NCBI GenBank assembly: GCA_030435675.1
Contig: CM059621.1
Location: forward strand, 9,424,001-9,488,000
DNA length: 64,000 nt
Reading direction: 5' to 3'
From: Steinernema hermaphroditum
Lineage: Eukaryota; Nematoda; Chromadorea; Rhabditida; Steinernematidae
The position numbers and the translations under genes are program-made. The notes beneath the pieces are model-generated. The model saw only the letters and a list, made by a program, of their open reading frames with translations. It was not told where the DNA came from and searched no databases. Position 1 is the stretch's first letter, and each line of letters opens with the position of its first letter. This document shows positions 11,800 through 23,385 of the stretch, piece after piece.

Positions 11800-12577
11800 T
11801 CCCTTTGCTCAAACGCCGTCCGAACGAGTCCTTTCCCCGGTATTCGAACTTTTATGTGTGTAAATGCGTGTGGTATAACGGTGGACCCTTCTGGGGAGGG
11901 AGGGGAATCGTCAGAAGAAGGCACGAAACGTGTCACAAGGGCGTTTGGCACAAGACGACATTGAAGAGTGACGGGCGTGCGAAAGGAAAAACAAGTAATA
12001 TTGGAGACACATCTCCTTCGCCGTTTGCATACACTTTTCGGAGTGCCCAGCTACCGTAGTCCACACCAGAAGAGTAAAGCCTGTTGGACAATGCCACTGA
12101 GGAGTTCATTGCACTTCCATACGAAACACATGTGAGTGTCCAGCATTGGGACGTCGTCGTCCCAAGGTTGCACAATCCGGTGGTGCCAAGGTTGAAGTCA
12201 GTTGCATTGACTTTGATGAAACAGAGAATTCAAGAAGATGCGTTTGAATGTCACCCTGTCTCTGACAAAGGGAGAAGAGAGGATGGCCTGGTCCATGGCG
12301 GACCCAGTCGAAGGAGATCTAAACCAGGGACGGTCTGTGGTTTACCGCCACAAATGCGTTCCAATTATCTCCGGTTCGGCACAAAGGCCACTTGAGCTCT
12401 TCTGCAACGAATACTCACACCTGCATTTGTTCATCTCGGGGAAAGTGTGAAGGTTCGCAGCCTTTCTTCTTGTAGAGCAATGCGATCGATCGGCTCCGAG
12501 GTGCGAATCCCACCTCCCTCGCCTCGTCCCCTTTCTTCGTCTTTCGCCTCCACGTCCACCGAAGTGTCACCCCCGCC
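11800..12577. other. Intergenic region, no gene seen
   Basis: About 780 bases between two plus-strand genes. Open frames are short and lack family features. It contains a TACCGTA copy at 12053. No repeat or RNA gene is visible. Confidence 0.5.
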
Positions 12578-13328
12578 ATGGATCGCATCGGCTCTATCGG
12601 ACTCGAGCTTCTCGCCGAAGACGACGCTGTAAGCTACCGTACCCCTAATGCCAGCCTCGCCATCTCAGATCACCCCCGAGATGCTGCGGTCTTCGGGGCC
12701 GAACCCCTTCGACAACTTCCCCTGCTTTGTGATGAATACGGTCAAGACCGAGGCGCCGGAGGACCCGAAGGAGCTGCACTGGGACGGCATCAAGCAGGAG
12801 CCCGAGGAGGTCGAGTACGACAAGGAGAGCGAGACGCTCTTCTTCGACCTCCCCTTCAAGACTCAGCAGGGATACGGTAGTGCCGTTGTCGCGTCGACGC
12901 ACTTCCTGGCGAGGCCCATCAAGAAGGAGTTCGAGCTGGAGGGGATCCCCCTCCACAACTCGTTCCGGGAGACGCGCACTCCGAATGCAGCTTCCGGAGG
13001 ACAAGCCTTCAGGGTGGCCCTGCCACAGCCGCCCCCCCTCAAAGACGTCCGCTTCGGGACGGTGGATCTGAGGCACAGCACCGAGAAGGTCGTCTTAGTG
13101 CACTCTAGGAAGCACCGATTCCCCTCGATCCGCGTCGACTTCGACGGGATCCACTTCGATGCTGAGAAGGTCTCCACCGCGAGCGTCTTCGAGAGGAAAA
13201 GGTGAGCTGGTCTTCCAGATGCCTTCTGACGCCCCTTCAGATCACCCGCATCGTCATTGTGGAGCAGCTCCAGCAACACGAGTCCCTCGTCGAGCTCCCC
13301 TGAATCGCGTTCGCACCACTCCTTCTGA
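12578..13328 (+). CDS. Unrecognised Lys-rich probable nuclear protein
   Basis: First exon 12578-12628 (MDRIGSIGLELLAEDDA), intron with TACCGTA, then 12669-13204 and a last exon whose reading is uncertain. With the acceptor at 13239 the tail is Ser-rich and ends at 13328; a different frame of the same exon would end at 13303. The protein carries three consensus sumoylation sites of psi-K-x-E form: VKTE, IKQE and IKKE, spaced over about 80 residues, and no known domain, signal peptide or membrane helix. Nuclear location is inferred from these sites only. Confidence 0.45.
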
Positions 13329-13426
13329 ATACCGTACCCCTCTGGCTACGTACACACCCTTTATACGGAATACAGATTAGATCCTGAGCGAAAGACCCGT
13401 TTGAGAGAGCAGGGGGACTTCAGAGA

Positions 13427-14900
13427 TCAATTCGGCTTCGAGAGGATGGGCACTGGGTTAGGGGAGCGCTTCACCACAGGAAGCGCTATGTTTGGCGGTG
13501 TCGTCTCGTAGGTGGTCGTAGAGAGGTAGAGGGCGTTGCAGGTGAACTGCGAGAAGTAGAGCATCTGCGAGGCGACCTCCACGAAGTCGATCCACTCGTG
13601 CGAGATGAACGTCTGCTAAGGATTACGGCAGGCGTGTGGGAGGAGAACCTACGGGTTCATCTTCGAGGGTGAGCAGAAGACGCAGAAGATGGGAGGGGAG
13701 GTTGCAGCAGAGGTTGACGACGGAGATGGCGACGGAGCGGACGATCATGGCGCGCTTTTTTCCTTTCCGGACGCTCGCCGTCTTCTGGAAGATCGGAGTC
13801 AGGGGGTTAGGCGGCGAAGGAGCACCTGTGGGAGCGAGTGGTAGAGTTTATTCGTGTCGCCGGAGGTCCTCAGGGGAGCGCTGGCCTTCTTTTTGGTGCA
13901 CAGCGGAGGGCAGCGGACGGCGCGGAAGGGGTTGTAACAGTGGGAGAGAACGACGCCGTCGAGGACAATGCGGAGACAGGCGGGGACGACATAGGAAAGG
14001 GCGATGTCCAGCAGATGGTACGCCTGGAGGACGCGGTTAGGACCGGAGGGGCAAGGGGCGCACTTGGGTGCTCGTGGCGAGGAACGAGTCCGTATTCTCG
14101 GAGCAGCTCTTGAACTTGGCGTTGTAGGTTACGGTAACCGGGATCCAGAGCTCGAAGACGACGCATCAGACGCCGACGAGGAGGACGGCGTAGCGGGGCT
14201 GGCGCCAGAAGGCAGGGTAGGTGAGCGGGTGGAAGACGGCGACGTAGCGGAGAACGGAGAGGAGGAGCCAGCACCAAACGGAGAAGGCGGAGGTCGCGTG
14301 TATCAAGAATAAATTCATCTGAATGCAATCGCCGTGGGAGTCTACTGATTAAGGGCATTACCCGACAGAAGTGGGCGAGGAGTTCCGACGGGAAGGAGCG
14401 GAGCGCGGGTGTGCGCGTCAGGAAGTGGAAAATGGCCTGGCTGAGCTGGGCTGACAAGGGAACATCCCCAAGTGTCCGACGAGTTAGGAGCTGAGATGTG
14501 GCGCGGCTTGTAGACGGTCTTCTAACTAAGAAAACGCACATAATCTCATCGGCCATAAATCAGTCGAAAGGGGGTCAAAAAATGACAAAAACTGACATGA
14601 AAACCGTATATTCTGACGAGTCAGGGACATCGCACCAGGAGACCTTACAATTTTTGCAACTTCATTACCATCTTTATGGTAGCCCGACTGATTTATGGCC
14701 GATGAGATTATGTGCGTTTTCTTAGTTAGAAGACCGTCTACAAGCCGCGCCACATCTCAGCTCCTAACTCGTCGGGCACTTGGGGATGTTCCCTTGTGAG
14801 ACACACGGAGTCGCTGAAGGACATCGAGCAGAGCGGAAGGGCACTGCTGGTCTCGAAGCGATGCCAATTGGCGCGCGCTATCCGCAGGAGACGGTGGACC
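13427..14900 (-). pseudogene. Neuropeptide-receptor-like GPCR, probably inactivated
   Basis: Exons on the minus strand: about 14900-14803, 14450-14362, 14318-14064, 14023-13826, 13784-13653, 13612-13427, all joining in phase. Features of a rhodopsin-type peptide receptor are clear: LPLCSMSFSDSV in helix 2, LLSVLRYVAVFHPLTYPAFW at the end of helix 3, KGKKRAMIVRSVAISVVNL before helix 6, and YFSQFTCNALYLSTTTYE in helix 7. An in-frame TGA at 14168-14166 splits helix 4. Helix 1 and the extracellular N terminus are missing; a minisatellite (14936-14998) lies where they should be. A MITE fills the second visible intron. Either a pseudogene or a sequence error at the TGA. Confidence 0.75.
14455..14796. 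mobile_element. MITE with 112-bp inverted repeats
   Basis: Starts CAAGGGAACATCCCCAAGTG and ends with its complement; arms run 14455-14567 and 14689-14796, nearly perfect. Flanked on both sides by TGA, a 3-bp target duplication. It encodes no protein. It sits wholly inside an intron of the GPCR-like gene, whose only workable acceptor (CCCTTGTCAG) is formed by the element's end plus the duplicated target. Confidence 0.88.
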
Positions 14901-14935
14901 ACGTGGACCATGAGTTGTCCCACGATGAATTGTCG

Positions 14936-14998
14936 CCGATGAGTTGTCGCCGATGAGTTGTCGCCGATGAGTTGTCGCCGATGAGTTATCCCGCGATG
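14936..14998. repeat. Minisatellite of a 14-15 bp unit
   Basis: Four to five imperfect tandem copies of CGATGAGTTGTCGC. It abuts the first preserved exon of the GPCR-like gene, where the exon for helix 1 would be expected. Confidence 0.8.
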
Positions 14999-16230
14999 GG
15001 CTGCGGTGACACCGATTTCTGTGGACTTCGAAAATTCTGGGAATTATCTAAATCATTTCGAACGGGAAAACATGACGTCACACTGTGCGGCGCCACAGAG
15101 CAGATGGTGAGGAGAAAAAGTGGAGAAAAGATTTGTGGCAAAGTTTGTTGATGATTGTAGAAAGATCTGTCAGCCACCAGATCACTTTGTGTTTCTCTTC
15201 GAGCGTAGAGGAAACCGAAACGCGGAGGAGCGAGCGCGTCGGGGTGTATCGCTCGCGGCCGGTTCGAACACGGCCTTCGAAAGTTGCAGCCAATCCACTT
15301 ACCACTTACCAACCACCTAGCAACTGAGTAACTCCAATCTACTATCTACTCTACTATTTACTCTACTAGCACAATCTACTATAGTGAGCACACCTCTGTC
15401 TCCAGTCGTTTGAAAGTAAGTACGGCAGGGTCACACTCAAAGAGCGTCAAAAATAGAGGTTGAAGGAGATAGGATAGGAGATCCGAGCAGTCTCAGCATT
15501 GCGTCGGAGATCGAGGCATCTCTTAGGGAGATCTGAAGGAGTCACCCCATACGACGAGAAGTGGGTCGGGCGACGAGAGTTCACTGGAAAACAGCTTAAT
15601 ATAGGGAGTTCGCTCATTAAGTAGCCCTTCGAATGGCGATTTCCTGGAATGCGGCACTTCCAAAGTGAAGAGGAGGTCGGATCGGACGCTCTTCCTTGGA
15701 ATTCCATGGATTCTTCTAACTCATCTCGTCGAACTGGGGCTCCGCAGTGCTAATCGAGGATCGTCGAGCAATTGGGGGCGGAATCGGATCGGAAAGGGGC
15801 CAGACGGCGCCCGCCCACGGAAGGGCCAGACGGCGATTCCCGGGAAGACGCTCTCCTCGAGGCGTTAACTCGATTTCCCTGAAAGGGTTAGGGCCCGGCT
15901 CACCCGCTCTCCATCACGAAGCTCGCTATTCCTTTGAGACTAGCTCTTTCAAGAAATCGGGCCGAGAGCAAACAGGCGCCCCGGAAGAGAACAGATCTAT
16001 ATGGAGACAACTACGGTAATTAGAGCCGAGGACTCTGTCGAGGGCTCGAGGACAAGTGGCTCAAATCTGGAAAGGGCAATAGACTATCTAGATGAGACAT
16101 GTAGACATCTAAGAGGTGGAAGGAGAGTGAGTAATCGCCGAGAGAACAATGGGAGAGCCACAAAGGGTGCATCGAGGGATACGGTAGTGCCGATCTCTGA
16201 GTATTATTATTACGTTATGCCAGTGATGGG
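14999..16230. other. Intergenic region, no gene seen
   Basis: About 1.2 kb with short frames only. It contains degenerate CTACTATCTACT-type repeats around 15330-15385 and two TACGGTA copies (16013, 16178). No coding family is recognised on either strand. Confidence 0.45.
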
Positions 16231-16235
16231 AACTC

Positions 16236-16428
16236 GAGCCGATTTCGCAATCCGAGCCGAGCCGCGAGCCGGCTCCGGCTCGCGGAGAGAGCTCGGTTCG
16301 GTTAGGCTCGGTCAGGCGGGTGGTCCGAGCCGCGCTCGGCTCGGTATTTCGCAATCCGAGCCGGCTCCGGCTCGGCTCGGCTCCGGCTCGGCTCCGGCTC
16401 GGCTCGGCTCGGCTCAGAGGCTCGGCTC
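16236..16428. repeat. GGCTCCGGCTC minisatellite
   Basis: About 190 bases of GAGCCG/GGCTCC-type tandem units in both orientations. It directly abuts the left end of the 1.2 kb palindromic element. Reading frames across it are low-complexity. Confidence 0.8.
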
Positions 16429-17643
16429 CAAGGGAATGTCGCCAAGTGCCCGACGAGGATCGGGATGGGATATGGTGGGGTGATAGAGCTTGGTGTGGGC
16501 AATCACGCGCACACCGAATCCCGTGCCCTCAATCAAGGTTCACTACCTAAACACCCATCGAAAGTTAGGCCCATACGAATATAGTCGACTTCGGCAGCGC
16601 TGATGAGGACGGGTGCATGGCCGAACTGGATAGTGCCTTGGCGGACATTTTTGTGGTTCAGGTTCGACTCCGCTCCGGCCCATATTTTTTCTTCTCACTT
16701 CTCTAACATATTTAAATTTGTTTGCTTCCTCGCACTCAATCCTATCCTAGCTTCAGTTATGAATGCTAGCAATACTTTGCTTTCTCATACAAGGGTACGG
16801 TAAAACATGTAAAGCTAAGATCGACGGGAGAGTAGGAGCAAGCGATAGGCCTAGGTGAGTATATAAACTGTGCAAAAAAATCAGCTGCCCATATGCGCTC
16901 TATGTCCATCAAAAAACGATGCGGTATTCTTTCCAAGCAACTGGAAATCCGTTTCCCACCGGTGATTCCCAATTGCAAACTATATACTTGAGGTATACCT
17001 GATAGGTGGACAGTGATCTGTCGGACCGTTGTCCTAGGGAAAATGTATGAACACTTTGCAACCACAACAAAATTGGGAGCTTACGTATACACTTGGTCAC
17101 TTGAGAATCACCGGTGAGAAACGAATGTGACATCGGTGAGAAAGGACGCCGCATCGTTTTTTGATGACATAGAGCGCATATGGGCAGCTGATTTTTTGCA
17201 CAGTTTATATACTCACCTAGGCCTATCGCTTGCTCCTACTCTCCCGTCGATCTTAGCTTTACATGTTTTACCGTACCCTTGTATGAGAAAACAAAGTATT
17301 GCTAGCATTCATAACTGAAGCTAGGATAGGATTGAGTGCGAGGAAGCAAACAAATTTAAATATGTTAGAGAAGTGAGAAGAAAAAATATGGGCCGGAGCG
17401 GAGTCGAACCTGAACCACAAAAATGTCCGCCAAGGCACTATCCAGTTCGGCCATACACCCGTTCTCATCAGCGCTGCCGAAGTCGACTATATTCGTATGG
17501 GCCTAACTTTCGATGGGTGTTTAGGTAGTGAACCTTGATTGAGGGCACGGGATTCGGTGTGCGCGTGATTGCCCACGCCAAGCTCTATCACCCCCACCAT
17601 ATCTCATCCCGATCCTCGTCGGGCACTTGGCCACATTCCCTTG
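16429..17643. mobile_element. 1.2 kb palindromic element with tRNA modules in both arms
   Basis: Arms of about 490 bases (16429-16925 and 17148-17643) are near-perfect inverted copies around a 220-base centre. Ends are CAAGGGAATGTCGCC and its complement, a variant of the terminus of the other elements here. Each arm carries a tRNA-derived unit: 16616-16682 on plus (A-box-like TGGCCGAACTGG, B box GGTTCGACTCC) and its mirror at 17390-17456. No protein is encoded. Target duplications are not clear (CTC on the left, TCA on the right). Confidence 0.85.
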
Positions 17644-17924
17644 TCAGTTCCGATCTCTGCGTTATGCACATTATGACGCTTTGGGACGTGACCGTGAAAC
17701 AGGGCGTTGTCTTCGGAGAAAGCAGCGGATCGGAAATCGCTGAAGTCCCCTTTGGGTATTCTCTCGCTCGTGTTGAAAAGAGAGTCCCACTGCGAGATCC
17801 CTGAGCGAAGGGAGCCCGGAGACGATGGAGCGAAGCTTCTTTGCAAAGCGACTGAAGCGGACACTTATAATCGTTTTCTTCCTTTTCTGTGCGTTCCTGA
17901 CGTCGTGCATTTCAGCTCTCGAAC

Positions 17925-19303
17925 ATGGGAATCGTCGAGAAGATCCAGGAGATCGAGCGCGAGATCGCGCGGACGCAAAAGAACAAGGCTACGGAGTACC
18001 ATCTGGGCCTTCTGAAGGCGAAGCTGGCGAAATGCCGAAGTCAGTTGCTGGAGCCGACGTCGAAGGGCGGCGGGAAGGGCGAAGGCTTCGACGTCATGAA
18101 GAGTGGAGATGCCCGCGTCGCCATGGCAGGTGGAATGGCCGTTGGGAGACTCGCTCAGTGTCGTTTAGGTCGGATTCCCATCGGTGGGCAAGTCAACGCT
18201 TCTCTCTACGATGACCCACACGCACAGCGAAGCTGCCTCCTACGAGTTCACGACGCTCACCTGCATTCCCGGCGTTATCGAGCATCAAGGGGCCAACATC
18301 CAGCTACTCGATCTTCCGGGGATCATCGAAGGAGCCGCCCAAGGAAAGGGTCGTGGCCGGCAGGTCATCGCCGTCGCCAAGACTGCCGATCTGATCCTCA
18401 TGATGCTGGACGCGGTTAAGGGCGAAGTTCAAGTAGGTCGTACGTGTGTTGCTATAAGTTATCTTCTGTTTCCAGAAAGGATTACTGGAAAGAGAACTCG
18501 AATCAGTAGGTTTGTGAACGCAGAAGGAGGTCGGAATCACCCTCAACGCTCCTGCTTCAGGAATCCGACTCAACAAGCGGCCCCCCGCCATCTACTTCAA
18601 GCCCAAGAAGGTCGGAGGTATAAAATTCACTCATACGGTGCCTGTCAGAAGCGTCAGCGAGAAGATGATCATGCACGTCCTGCACGAGTACAAGATCTTC
18701 AACGCCGACGTCGTTTTCAGGGAGGACTGCACGTAGGTTTTGCCTTTCCTATCCAGCTGATTCAGGGTATTCCGTTCCAGGATCGACGAGTTCATTGACG
18801 TGATAATGGGCAACCGCGTTTACATGAGGTGTTTGTATGTCTACAACAAGATCGATCAGATATCGTTGGAAGAAGTCGACCGCCTGGCCCGGCTGCCGAA
18901 CTCGATCGTCATCAGCTGCGAGATGAAGCTGAACATGGACTACTTCGTGGAGAAGGTGTGGGAGTACCTCTCCCTCATCCGCGTCTACACCAAGAAACCC
19001 GGCAACGCACCCGACCTCGGTTTGTTTCCCTACTTTTCTAAAATACTTGAAGAATCGGCTTCTAGGCACTGAAGACGGAATCATTCTCCGTGGGAACTCC
19101 AACGTGGAGCACGCCTGCCACGCGCTCCACCGCACTCTGGCTTCACAATTCCGGTACGCGATCGTTTGGGGCACGAGTACGAAGTTCTCGCCCCAGCGCG
19201 TAGGGATTTCTCATCAACTGCACCATGAGGTAATCAGAGAGTTTTTTTCGCCCATCTAAACTACAACCGTCTTTAGGATGTCGTCCAAATAGTCAAGAAG
19301 TGA
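17925..19303 (+). CDS. DRG2-type developmentally regulated GTPase
   Basis: Cytosolic GTPase of the Obg/DRG family that works with an RWDD1/DFRP2-type partner on translation. Seven exons (17925-18125, 18169-18432, 18476-18509, 18561-18732, 18781-19019, 19066-19229, 19277-19303) give 366 residues; human DRG2 has 364. Motifs: N-terminal helical region, [13 protein letters not shown] then the G1 loop GFPSVGKST, switch [11 protein letters not shown]3 [20 protein letters not shown]4 NKIDQIS, G5-like VISCEMKL, and the TGS domain with YALVWG-like [18 protein letters not shown] ending [15 protein letters not shown] and ARVA favour DRG2 over DRG1. The first intron (18126-18168) needs a GC donor to keep the conserved reading. 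Confidence 0.93.
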
Positions 19304-19647
19304 TAGAAGATTCCTGTTTTTTGTTGTTGTTTTGCGGAAGAATAATATGGGTGCTTCTAAGGGGTCAGATATCGGATTACGCAAGGGATGTTATTAGCGG
19401 TCAGTGGTGATTATTTGGCGACGGGCGAGTGATTATGATGTGCGAGCGGCCGCATTTCGCGGAGACGTTACGCGGCGCCTTTCTTCACCCGAGGAATTCC
19501 TCTACCGTTCTTCCGCCCGCCCCTGACGCCAAGGACGCGCTGCGGGGAGGCCAAGGACGCACTGCGGACCGTCTGACCGGATGACCCAGTTAAAGTCAAA
19601 TCTGTACCGCGTGGCGCCTGAGGGCACTCGCGTCGCCACCCGCCACC

Positions 19648-22340
19648 ATGCGCCCTCCAGGAGCCCTCGCTCTTCTTGCGCTGCTCCAGCTCCTCCTCGG
19701 TCTCTGCTCCGCCACCGGGTGCCCCGCCCAGCTCCCCGCGGGCTGCTCCTGCCAGCGGGGCCGCTCCGCCGTCCGCGTCGTCTGCCGCGGCCCCTTCAGG
19801 AGCGCCGACGTCGCCGAGGTGCTCGCCAGCCTTGGCGCAACCCCCGTCGATCTTCTGGAACTCCGCAACGTCTCCGGAGCCCTAGAGGGTCCTTGGCCCG
19901 AAGCACGTGTACGCCGCCTTCATCTCCATGCTGGCACCGTCTCCGACATCGCCGACGGCCTCTTCGAGCCTCTCGACGCGGAGCTAGTAGAGCTCGTGCT
20001 CCACTCCCTCTCGCTCCGTCGTTTCCCAGCCTTTGGACAACTTCCGCGCCTCTCCTCCCTCGACCTCTCGGGGAACGCACTGGAAGAGGTCCGTGAGGAG
20101 GGTCTCCTTGGCCTGGAGCGGCTCCGGAGCCTCAGCCTCGCCGACAACCACATCTGTTCTATGCCGCCGGCGGCGCTCAATCGGAGCAAGACGACCCTCG
20201 AGGTGCTCGACCTCGGGGGGAACTGCTTCGGCGCAGTACCAGCGCAGAACCTGCGCAGCGCCGTTAATCTAGCCGTATTGGACCTCTCCAGAAACCGCAT
20301 CGCCGCCGTTGCCAACTTCGAGCTGATGAACCTCCCACGCCTCCGCGAGCTCCGCCTCGACTCCAACCGTATCGCCACTGTCTCTGCGATGGCCCTGATG
20401 AACGTACCGCTGCTGGAGACGCTCTCCCTCCGCAACAACTCCCTCGACTCCACGAAGCTGCAGGTAGGCGCTCCCCGAGAACAACCGTAACCGCGCCTGC
20501 AGGCTTTCCCGCGACTCACCTCGCTGGACCTCGGACTCAACCACTTCCAGCAGATGCCGGCGGTACACGACCTGCCGCAACTCCAGCGCCTCCGCCTCGA
20601 CGGGAACCGCCTCGAGGCAGTGCCAACGCTCGCCTTCGGCGCCAACCCGCGCCTCGAGGTCGTCGACCTTTCCGGAAACGAGATCCGCGCCGTGGCGCGC
20701 AACGCTTTTGACGCCGTCGACCGGCTCACCGTCCTCCGGCTCGCCAACAATCGCCTCGAGACCCTCTACCGCGGTATGTTCGATGGCGTGCGCAATCTGC
20801 AGCACCTCTCCCTCCGCAACAACTCCGTTTCCGTCGTCGAGGCCGGCGCCTTCGACGCCGTCCGACACCTCGTCTCCCTGGACCTGTCCGGGAATCGTCT
20901 CCGCCGCCTCGGCGCTGGCACCTTTGCCGCCCTCCGTCGCCTCTTCTGGCTCGACCTTTCCGGCAATGGGCTCGAGCGCATCGACGATGGCGCCTTTGGC
21001 TCCTCCAACATCGCCAACCTGCTGCTCCACGAGAACGCCCTCCACTGCGACGACGACCTCCGCTGGCTCCCCGAGTGGCTCGTGGCGCATCGCGTGCGCA
21101 CCTTCCTTCCCCTGCAGCCCGACGTCCGCTGCGCCGGCCCCGAAGCCCTCGCCGACGTACGCCTCAAGGACCTGATGATCCAGGTGGCAAACGCCTCCCT
21201 CGCCTCTGCCCCCGCCACCCAGGCGCCGCTTCTTCACGACCTCTTCGGCGCCCTCGGCATCTACCACGCCGCCGCCCTCCAGCCGGCCCAGAGTACGGCC
21301 CAGAATCCGACGCTCCCGACCTCTTCCCAGGGCGCGCAGATCCGGCAGATGCTGCAGACGGCGCCGAGCATGGTGGTGGCGGTGCCCGGCCTCGGCAGCG
21401 TCGACGTCTCAAAGCTCTCACCAGAGATCATCGCCTACGTCCTCCAGGGCGGTCAGATCCCCGGCATCCCGAAGGCCACCCTGGACGCCATCGTCACCGA
21501 GTACAAGCAAAAGCTCCTTCATAGCGGTGCCGTCTCCGCCGACGCCCTCCGCCGCCTCCAGCCCCCACAGACCCACAACCTGGTACGTCCCACCGTAACC
21601 CTCCCTTCACAGTCCTTCTCTTGCAGGGAACCGTTGGCACTCCGGGGAACATGCCATCAGTCCCCCAGGTCCCCTCCCCACATATTCTCGACACGAACCT
21701 CCTCGGCCAGCTGAACGGGGTTCTGCTCCCGAGCGGAAAAGGCCCGGCCGCCCTCCCGAAGTTGCAGATCCCCCCGGAGGCGCTAGCACTTCTGCGGCTG
21801 CTGCCTCCGGGCTATGACCTCAGCAAGATACCCGTGGACGTGGTTAACTCGATCGTCAAGGGGCAGCTGCCCGACCTGGCGGCGCTGCCGAAGGACCTAC
21901 AGACGCATCTGATGACCAACATCGACAAGCTCTTTCCCCCGCTGCGGGACGCGGCGCCGAACGTATCCCTCGAGGAGCTCCTCTCGAAGCTGCCCTCCAT
22001 GGAGCGCCCCGTACTGCCCACCTTCGCGCCCTATGACCTCTCCGAGATCGGAAACGACCTCATCGCCGACGAGGACGCCGCCGCGGTCACGAGACTCCGC
22101 CTCTTCGCCGCCGTGGGGCTCGGCGCTGTCGGCGTGCTCAGCCTCGGTATCCTGGCCGTCTTTTGCGTCGCCGTGCGGCGTCGGAGGCATCTCCAGAACG
22201 TCATCGTCGACATCGACAACCTCGTGACCGAGTGCAAGGCTGTCGCGGCGCCGATGCGTCCCGAGCAGCTCGGCACCCTCGGGCCGCAGCACTTCCCCCC
22301 CCACTTCGCCCCCCTCCGCCCCTCCCAGAAGTCCCTCTAG
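19648..22340 (+). CDS. Extracellular leucine-rich-repeat membrane protein
   Basis: Three exons (19648-20463, 20503-21582, 21627-22340) give 869 residues. Signal peptide MRPPGALALLALLQLLLGL, a Cys-rich N cap (GCPAQLPAGCSC), roughly a dozen leucine-rich repeats of the LxxLxLxxNxL type up to about residue 460, a C cap (LHCDDDLRWLPEWL...RCAGPEAL), then a long linker with helical segments, and one membrane helix near residue 800 (VGLGAVGVLSLGILAVFCVA) with a short tail. The layout recalls the nematode eLRRon proteins of epithelial apical matrix (LET-4/EGG-6 type), but I cannot tell which. An AATAAA lies at 22435. Confidence 0.85.
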
Positions 22341-23385
22341 CCCCCTCCTGCTCATCCCCGATACCGGTACCATGTAGGTCGTTCCCCATTCTGCCTTCTA
22401 GTCAGCCGACGCCGCGGCGTGCGGTCCTCAAAAGAATAAAAGTGAATGTGAACTCCACTCGAGCGAAGAGGGTCACCCCCTAAGCGGATCGGCGCTACCG
22501 GAGAGTCGAAAGGGGACCTCGCCGTGGATCGTTGATCCATTTTAATCGATACAGCGATGAACTGGGGGAAGGGAGCTGGGATGGATACGGTCAGGGGCAG
22601 GAGAGTGCTTCGAAGCCAAAAGAACTTCAGAATCTGGAGGACGTTCAGTTTCCATCGGAATAAGTCGACGATTTAGCCAGAAATTAGGTTCAACGTACAG
22701 GAGGAATCCGAAGATCGGAGCCATCTGCACCCTTTTTGGACGAAAGGAGCCAATCATCGCCGTCACACAACGCAAATGAGGATTTATGGGTTTCTGTTAC
22801 AACGGAAATTGACCTTTCTTGTGCAATCTAATACCGAAGAAGACGCCGAAATGGCTGCGACGAATGGAGATTCGGGATCCATATCTGCGCCCCCAAACCC
22901 TTTATGACTAATCGAATATCGTTTGGACAAAAGTTGACCTCTTTCTGTTTGTGTTTTCGAAACACTGAAATAAAACAGTTGGGGTCACGGCAAGATGACT
23001 CCGGATAGCCAATCGCAGCCATCGAGGAACACTGGCACTGCCTCTTCCCCTTTTTCAAAAGAAGGACGACGTGGGTGACTCCGAAACGGATACAGTACAG
23101 AATGTGTGAAACGTTTCCCAACTATTCTGCACTAAAATGTAGCCTGTAAGGAAAGCATCCCTCTTCCCCCTTCTGAGCGCTCGTCTTCTGGGCCTTTGGC
23201 GACAATCCGAACGCGTAGCGAAGTGAACAAAACGTCGCCCCTCACTGTCTGATCTTGGGTACCTAGGGTAAACAATCGGCATCAGGCGCCTCGAGGCGCG
23301 CCTTCCTAACCGTCTCCATGGAAACGACGCGCGATTTGCCTTCTCCTCGGCGACTTTCTCCGTTGTTCGCTGTCGTCGAATTTCT
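22341..23385. other. Intergenic region, no gene seen
   Basis: About 1 kb between two plus-strand genes. The polyadenylation signal of the upstream LRR gene is at 22435. Remaining frames are short and on both strands with no domain. Confidence 0.5.

Noticed and set aside
13636..14312. Plus-strand Gly/Arg-rich frames
   Set aside because: They are antisense shadows of the GPCR-like exons.
16608..16682. A functional tRNA gene (also at 2640, 3163, 17390, 53588, 57335)
   Set aside because: A and B boxes are good, but acceptor and anticodon stems do not pair convincingly and copies lie inside mobile elements.
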